Shown piece by piece: positions 57,050-64,000 of a DNA stretch of 64,000 bases. Below the pieces are notes generated by a model. It did not search any database. It saw only the letters and a list, made by a program, of their open reading frames with translations, and was not told the DNA's origin. Both the position numbers and the translations under genes were made by a program. Where the stretch lies: the NCBI RefSeq assembly GCF_900496995.4, contig NC_044024.1, positions 20,090,698-20,154,697 on the forward strand, written 5' to 3'. The stretch comes from Aquila chrysaetos chrysaetos. Its lineage: Eukaryota > Chordata > Aves > Accipitriformes > Accipitridae. The stretch's first letter is position 1; each line of letters starts with the position of its first letter.

Positions 57050-57550
57050 TTGCAAGATCCCTCCCACAAAGCGTCTGCAGTCACCACCATTCACGAGGGT
57101 GGCACTCCGGAGTCCGTTCCTCACGACAGCGGGACCACAGGTCACCCACCGCCAACCTCCCGGCATCAAAGAAACCCCACGTCGCGACGAGGGGAGTCCG
57201 CGCCCCTGGGGCGACCGGGGTCTCCAGCGGAGCCAGGCGTAGTTTCTGCAGTGACAGTCACAAGCCCCGATACTGATTTCTGAACCACGAAGTCGTAGGA
57301 GCTCCCGCTGGTGTAACTTCCCCCAGCACAGCCTCCCAGGAAGATCTGCGCTGAACCACCCGCCTAACCGCGTCTCACGTTTTAGCGTTACCGCTGCCTG
57401 CAAGAAGCCATCCCTGTAACCCCCCCGCTACCAAAACCTTGCCACAGAAAACCAATACAGAACCGCGGCGTCAACAGGGCACGAGTTTTGTTTATATCGA
57501 GGCACCTGTGCCCGGCTGTGCGAAAGCACCGCACGTGCACGTACACCACA
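57050..57550. other. CpG-rich patch, second
   Basis: Many CpG sites, including CCACGTCGCGACGAGG, GAACCGCGGCG and CGCACGTGCACG. Open frames run on both strands (56894-57403 and 57428-57910 on the minus strand) without recognisable domains. Promoter or enhancer function is possible but unsupported beyond composition. Confidence 0.5.
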
Positions 57551-58290
57551 AGAAAAGTTATTAGTCAAAGAGGTGTAAAATGGGTTTAATGTCAGTGAGA
57601 ACAAGGCTGATGTCTGCTGTGCTGCTGATACCTGAAGCTTATTTGTGTATTGCCACCTCTGCGGTACCTCACCAGAAGGACCCTTAGGAAGCGACGTGGG
57701 TTCAGTTAGCGAGCGTGGCAGAGAGCTCGCGCATGAGAGCTCCTTGGTGGCTCTTCTCTCCCACACCTGGTCTTCTTCCACCTTTTGACTAGCCAGTAGG
57801 TGAAGGGAAACTAATGGAGGACGTGGAGTGCTCAAAGAAAACAACACAGCTTCTGTGAAGCTGGATGATCTTATTTCAGTCTTCATAATGTAAGATTCAC
57901 CAGCCAACAATTTTCTATGTTAATAGTATGAATATGAGACTTGCTGATCAACAATAAAAACCAGATTAGCATGTCATTACAGATACCATATAAATGCACT
58001 TGACTCAACACTGATTGAACAGTAAAGGAAGCTGTCAGAGAAATGGATGAAACAACTCTTCTAAAAGGAAAACAACTTATGAAATGCAAACTAGCTGGCA
58101 AGAGAGGAACAATGCTCACGAAATAGTTCACCAGTCCCTTGGAGTTCTCCAAACATAAATGCCACCAAATAAAACTCAGTGGCCAGATCAGACATGACAA
58201 GTTTGAAGATAACTTTCACTTGCAGTGTAAATACAGTGCTGCTGTTCCCGGACTGTCACGAGCTCTTCCAAGAAAATCTGCTCAGTCTTC

Positions 58291-58325
<35 letters not shown>

Positions 58326-60985
58326 AAAAAAATAAAAAAAAAAAAAAAAAAAAAAAACAACAACAACAAAATTTCTGGTAACTGATCACTACAACAAAAC
58401 AAGCAGCAAAAACCTGAACTCAAAAAAACCCTGCGCTTGTGAAGCAACCTAGAAATACCCCAAGTAGTTTTCATAGCACCCTACACTGGGCTTTTCTGTT
58501 TAGTCAAACTTCAGCTCCTTTAACAGATTCTACACAAAAGCTTCAGCCTTTACCCAAAATTGAACTCTACTGCTTCAGAGTATTGAGCACAATACAAATT
58601 CAACTTCCTGTGAATGTTTAATACGGAAAACAAGTCCAGAAAGCACCCAAACATTTTCAGAGATCACCTCTCAAAATATATAAGCAAAGTTTAGAAAATT
58701 AAAACGATGTCCTCTTCATTACACAATTCTATTTAAATTCATCAGTTTAAGATGGGATCAGATTATAAAACTACACGCAGCTGTCCAAATCTTTCTGAGG
58801 AACAAACAATCAGAGGAAAAGGATTGCAAGAGCAGAAGAGAAACTAAGAGGGCAAATATTTAAAACAGGATGGCAGTATGCCATTGTTCAAAAATGTTTT
58901 GTTTAAAATTAAGGAACACACTGAGAAAGTGCTCTGCAAGTTTTCTCTGCAGAAATAATCTATAGTTCTACAAAAATCAGGGGCAGAAGATTAGATTACT
59001 CTTAATTCATTAGATTGCAAACCCAGTGTGTTCCATTTGAAAATGTATCAGATGAGAATATATCCAATTTACACTTCATTTCCTGCATCTGAATTATTAA
59101 GGTTATACAAGTCAGGCCACTTTGAAACAAACCAAGAGGTTTTAAGAACATAGCAGACACATCCTAATTCTCTCAAAGAAATCCATCCTAAATAATATCT
59201 GTTTTTACAGGAAAGGCTTTTGCTGACATAATTCTGCAACTGATTCCTAAAAGGGATAAAAGCTTTGCTTACAGAAGATATTAATTTAAGATAATTAAAT
59301 TATTAAAATCTCCATGTCAAAGACTAAGACAGCTTAATGCTTTCTGGAGAACACTACTGAAGTTCTCCATTTCCTGAACTTCAGGTTAGGGGGAAATCAG
59401 AATTAATCTGACTTACACAGATCAAAAGCAGCAGAACAGCCCTAGACTTTCTTGTGCACATGGCCACACAATATTCCTGTTGTTCAGGAAAGCATCAAAT
59501 CCCAGCACGACCTCAGGACACAACGTGCAAGTCCGAAAGCATTTTGTTCATGCTGCCGGGACAGGGCAAGAGGACTGCAATGTACTACCTTTCAAGCTGT
59601 CCATATGGCATGCAGGTCAGGGGCAGGAAGATAATTTGCCCAAATACATTCTTCATGAATTAGTGAGAAATTTTTTTGCCCCAGATCTTACCAAATACAT
59701 AGTCATTATCCTATGTCATTGTCCTATTTCTTCGAGTTATTTTAATGGCAAGGCTTTAGACCTTGCTAGAGGCGAGCAGTGTTATTTGAGAAAAGCAGAA
59801 TTCCTTCTTGATTTGCACACACAGACACCAAGTCTACAAATACAAATCAGAAAAACTGACACATTTGCAGTTACTGTACCTGGGCAACCAAAACAAGACC
59901 CTGACACAGAGCAGCATCCTTATTTGGGAAATATGTTAAACCACAGGCTTACCATTAAGCACACATTCCACATACTTTCTTCATTCAACAACAAACTAAT
60001 GATGCTCATATTGAGCTAAGAAATATATTTTGTACCTACAATTTTACCGACTTTCCATAAGCAAAAAAAGCAAAATTTGTTTTAAAAAACCCTGTTACAT
60101 GACCCACTTTTCATTGCACAAACTATTTAAACACAGTGACTGGTAACAACACATCCCAGTAAATTAGATTCTTCCTCAAGTTGTACTTCTAAAATTTAGA
60201 AGACAAAGTTACACTTAGAAATAATCTTTATGCACAACCATTCATTCAAAACATGGTTCTGCTACTCTTAGTGCTTAGCAATTTCAGGAGCTAAAAAACC
60301 TCTCCCATGCTTTAAGATCATTTTTATTCACTTTGCAGAAATGCCTTATCTTTTGCAACAGCGGCTTCTTTTTCTGCTTTAATAAACAGTAGTGTTGTTT
60401 CTAAGAAGGCCTTATGCACACTCCCTAATTTCATCTCTTCTACTGATACTATTCCTAGAATTAAGAAATTTGCATGCAGTTTTGGCAGGGGTCTAACACC
60501 AACTCAAATTGCACTGGACAGCTTAACAAGAAGTGCTGGGGGTTTTGGGGGTTTGGTTTTTTCGTTGTTTTTTTGGTTTGTTTTTTGGTTTTTTTTAAAC
60601 TACATTTCTATTACAATATAGCAAGGCAATACTAAAAATTAACTTCTCTCCACTTCAAAACACATAGAAGTTCAAAATTTCACATTTTCATGTTGCAGAA
60701 GAATGAAAAAAGTTCTTTTACTCATGGCAAGTATGTAAGATACTACAACTGACCTCCTAAACTGCAGAAAACCAAGTAAATTTTAGACATAAAAAAAATA
60801 TCGTTTGTTTGGCTTCTGACAATACCACCTGCTACAGTTCACTCTGCTCTCGGGACAAAGGCTAGGAGCCCTGAAGTGCCAACAGGGATGAATGTATTTC
60901 CTGCCTGTGCTCTTGCCACAAACTGGACATTAAGAACTGTTAGGAAACAAATAGGAAAGAAAACAGCCACGTCAAAGACCGGCGC
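57551..60985. other. Non-coding sequence
   Basis: It contains an A-rich tract at 58292-58370 and a GT-rich stretch at 60536-60597. No coding gene was recognised. Confidence 0.6.
58292..58370. repeat. Long A-rich tract with (CAA)n end
   Basis: A run of 33 adenines, then interrupted A runs and four CAA units. Assembly or sequencing length errors are likely here. Confidence 0.95.
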
Positions 60986-60989
60986 TGAA

Positions 60990-61670
60990 CAGCAGGCACA
61001 GCTCTGGTTCCCTCATTCAAAAAGGACTTGGAATAACTGCAAGAGTTTCAGAGCAGTGCAGAAAAACTCATGAAAGGTGTGAAACAGCTTCCCAGGGAGG
61101 AACAGCCAAGTAGCAAGGACCCTTCAGCCTGCAGAGACGTATTGGGACGTATCGGGATGTATCAGGAAATAAATTTTTAAAAATTATACTGCAGGTCCCC
61201 ACTGTGTGCAGTACAGGAAGCCGCTGACAGCACACTGGCCAAGTGTATGGCAGAGGAGGATACAGCATCTACACAATCCTAAGTGGCATGGAGAGAAAAG
61301 ATAGGGTTCGTTATCTCTTTCAATACACAAACTAGGGGCTGCCAGGCAAAGCTGGTACAGAGCAGGGTCCAAAATAGTCAGAGAGAGGTCTGCATGCAGC
61401 ATGTACTGACTGACCACAGGCTGCTGTGGATACAAGGAGTTTACACAGGATCAAAGAGAGATTGGAAAAATAGTTGGATTAAAGATCCATAAAGGATTAT
61501 AAAACAGACAAACTACATCAGGCTCAGGAAATCCCCCAAGCTGAGAAAAAAAGTAAAGAAAAGAAATCAGAGGCTGGGTGTATGTTTGCAGGGAAGTATT
61601 ACACACACCTGCCCTGCTCTTCCTCTGCTGGGTGGTGTCTGCTTGCAGGCACAGGTCTTTGGTTTGAGTG
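60990..61670 (+). mobile_element. Decayed CR1-type LINE, 3' end fragment
   Basis: Pieces typical of the CR1 3' region occur in order: CATTCAAAAAGGACTTGGAA, GTTTCAGAGCAGTGCAG, CATCTACACAATCCTAAGTG, AATACACAAACTAGGGGCTG and GAAAAATAGTTGGATTAAAG, then a downstream part with CCTGCCCTGCTCTTC. Open frames are broken and no intact reverse transcriptase is present. It supports a sauropsid source. Confidence 0.7.
61136..61165. repeat. Three 10-bp tandem units
   Basis: GACGTATTGG, GACGTATCGG and GATGTATCAG in tandem, inside the CR1 remnant. Confidence 0.9.
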
Positions 61671-63335
61671 AGCAAAACTATTCTTATGAACACAACTGAG
61701 AGAAAGGACAGTGTTACTCATGACTAATGAAGCAGCTCCCCACCTTTCAAATCACCTTTCCTGGTATTTCCTTTCTACAGAAAGTTTCACTTGCTCTAAT
61801 CCATCCCTTTGCTCTTCCCAAACACTTTAGCCATGGATGTTTGAAAGCATTCAGCACTACCTTTTTCTTCCACCTCTACTGCCATAAATGACTGTCAAAG
61901 GCAGAAAGTTACTACGTGGCCACATACCCAAATACTTACACCCTCCTCAGCCATACCTTTTGCCCATGCATGTCTGCACAAATAAAAAACCACCAAAAAA
62001 AACCCCAAAACCAACACTTTGATATCAGCCACTATCTGCTACCACACACAGCAATGGCACGCATCGATTTTTTACATTTTCTAATTATCACATTATTGAG
62101 TCTGCATTAACATTAGGATACCCAAAACCCTGGCTTATGCAGGGGAGGAAGAATAAAGGTTCAGATTGCATTGCATGTGCGAAGCAAGGTCTTCTCAAAT
62201 CACAGCACATGCACAGGGGGCAAGGATAGGGCCTTCATCTTCCAGGAGCAGCTCAGGAGCTCACAAGGACAGAGTTAAACTGTGTCTACACATAGACAAG
62301 TTTTAATCAACAGCCTGCAACTCTTGTTTAGTGTTTACCTTGTGGAACATGTCAACATTAATATTTCAATCGTTTATACCCTCAACAGTGAATCAAGCCT
62401 CACTGCTCTCACCACTTCCAGACGCACCCGCAACCACTACAGCGTCTGTTCAACCCAGTCTCCTGATACAGAAATAAAAGAACTTTCTCCTGTCGAAACT
62501 ATTGTTTGGCACCCCAGCTTCCGCAGGCTATTCTCAAGCAGCTGAAAGCACCACAGCAGTGATGAGCAGGTGCCATCCAGACCTCCCTGTTCAGAGTTGG
62601 ACTCCAAATGCTCTGACACAGTGGTTACAAATCCTAAAGGCGAATCTCTCTCCCAAGCCACACTCCTGCCTCCTCCCCAACGCTAGAATATTGCCTGAAA
62701 CCCAGAGATGTCACCTAAAAAGCCCCTGCAAAACCAAGAAGGAATCAGTAGTAATGCCAAGGCAGCTCCATCGCCCTAGCTGCTCCTGGAGCAAAGTCTC
62801 AGAAAGAACAGAGGATGCAGGTCCACACGACATTAACTGCCTAGGGACACAGCAGAGGGTGATCCTGTGCTCCGGTACGCGTTCCTGCACTCCTGCTCGC
62901 ACCAAATCTATCAGTCACATGGCTGCAGGAAACCTAACTTACAGAAAGGAAAAAGAAAAAAAGAGAAAAAAAATAATCACATTCCACATCTAAAAGGGAG
63001 AAGTAAACATTGGGACATGCTCCTAACTCAGAGATACATGTTGGCCCACATTCCTCTTACCAAGATTAATATCCTGGCCAGTGTTCTGACATTTACCTCA
63101 TCCTTTTCAAGTCATTTAAACCATTACAACCACTGTATTTATAGCTCACTACCTTCCATCGCTCCCTGCCGTGTGCATACCCTTCCAAGCGCCTCTACCA
63201 GCTTCCTCTCTTACAACCGCTCTCAGGCAGCCTTTTATCTCTCTGCGAGGCTGACTCTTATCTTCACTCTGCCAATGGTAGCAGCCTTGATCTCTATCTT
63301 ACTCTCCACCCCAGCACATTAAGTTTCATCCATCC
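61671..63335. other. Non-coding sequence
   Basis: No recognisable gene. Open frames such as 62502-62993 (+) and 62867-63322 (+) have low-complexity or domain-free translations. Confidence 0.55.
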
Positions 63336-63339
63336 CTTT

Positions 63340-63450
63340 AGTTTCATCTTTTAAATTGTAAGCTCCTTAGGACAGGGACCAACATATTTACATTTGCGGC
63401 ATTGTACAGGGGACCTCCATCCTGCCTACCTGTTCAGGTTCTACAACGAG
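63340..63450 (+). mobile_element. Possible SINE tail fragment
   Basis: AATTGTAAGCTCCTTAGGAC, AGGGACCAACATATTTACAT and GGCATTGTACAGGGGACC resemble the same SINE tail seen at 47.55 kb. Short and diverged. Confidence 0.4.
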
Positions 63451-64000
63451 TAGAGATCACATCTGGAGCTACAAGCTTTCATTAACAGACTCACTGTCGT
63501 AATATTGTCTGAATGACCTCAAGATCAAATCTGTTCATTTTTTCAACTCATTTTTAACTGATTTCCTGTTCACCACAATCTGCACTTTAAAAACATCTTG
63601 TTCTAAAAAACAAACAAACAAAAAAACCACCCACCCCACCCCAAAAAACACCACGGAGTAAAAATATAGATGGCAAATACCTCCCAAAGCGTCTCACATA
63701 AGAAGCAAATATTCTGGAAGTCTGAACTCAACAGTGGATGTTACTACTGAAAATCCAAACAGCTTACAAATTTTTCTAACACACTAACTTAAAATACAAA
63801 AAAATTCCATACAGCAAACAGTATCTTTTTGGCCCCTTAACCCATATTGGTTTAGACTTAAACTTTATTGTTTTAAACCTACAGAACTTAAAGCATGTTC
63901 CTTCATCTATACTGATGGAAGTTTTACCTGCATCCAACTTGTGCTGAAGAATGCCCTCAGCCAACCCACCTGCAAACAGGCTCCAGTTACACAGACCAGC

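Larger units (their letters stand above)
53901..57080. other. Non-coding sequence between the CpG-rich patches
   Basis: It holds an 87-nt purine tract at 55282-55368 and a TA/TAGA microsatellite at 56894-56952. No gene was recognised. Confidence 0.55.

Noticed and set aside
56894..57403. 169-aa minus-strand open frame in the second CpG-rich patch
   Set aside because: Its C-terminal part is translated microsatellite (repeated I/Y/S residues) and the rest shows no known domain.
58139..58385. Lysine-rich open frames over the A tract
   Set aside because: They are translations of the poly(A) tract, not genes.

Overview
The window is vertebrate genomic DNA. It carries most of one large intron-rich gene on the + strand, the type IV collagen alpha-5 chain (COL4A5), followed by about 17 kb of downstream sequence with no confidently coding gene. 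The protein reads through as human-like COL4A5, from a nine-residue Gly-X-Y exon at 423-449 to the C-terminal NC1 domain ending in QVCMKKT at 44958. Several things point to a sauropsid, most likely a bird: a compact gene (44 constitutive exons in about 44.5 kb), no primate or rodent repeats, a degraded CR1-type LINE, and old MIR/CORE-SINE-like remnants. The species call is inference.

Layout. 1-422 is the end of an intron; by comparison with human COL4A5 the first seven exons and the promoter lie upstream of the window. 423-41629 holds the exons that match human exons 8-47. They encode the collagenous domain with its short Gly-X-Y interruptions, and exon 47 crosses into NC1. 41976-44958 (exons 48-51) completes the NC1 domain with all 12 cysteines. 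The 44 constitutive exons sum to 4,620 nt, which is 1,539 codons plus stop, in one unbroken frame. Exon lengths and phases agree with those I recall for human COL4A5.

The most interesting element is in the 6.6 kb intron 41: two 9-nt microexons (34717-34725 and 37006-37014). They sit in visibly duplicated ~50-bp units and correspond to the alternatively spliced exons 41A/41B of the human gene. RBFOX-type TGCATG motifs and a weak exon 42 acceptor lie nearby. A third possible 9-nt in-frame exon lies in intron 30 (20973-20981) and is much less certain.

Downstream, 44959 to about 46.8 kb is the COL4A5 3' UTR with several AATAAA signals. 47.3-47.65 kb holds an old tRNA-derived SINE. About 51.0-53.48 kb looks like a 3'-terminal, UTR-like exon of a minus-strand gene; by human synteny this would be IRS4, which is not proven here. 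CpG-rich patches lie at 53.6-53.9 and 57.05-57.55 kb, and a decayed CR1 LINE at about 61.0-61.67 kb. I saw no CRISPR array, tRNA, rRNA, viral gene or bacterial-type system.
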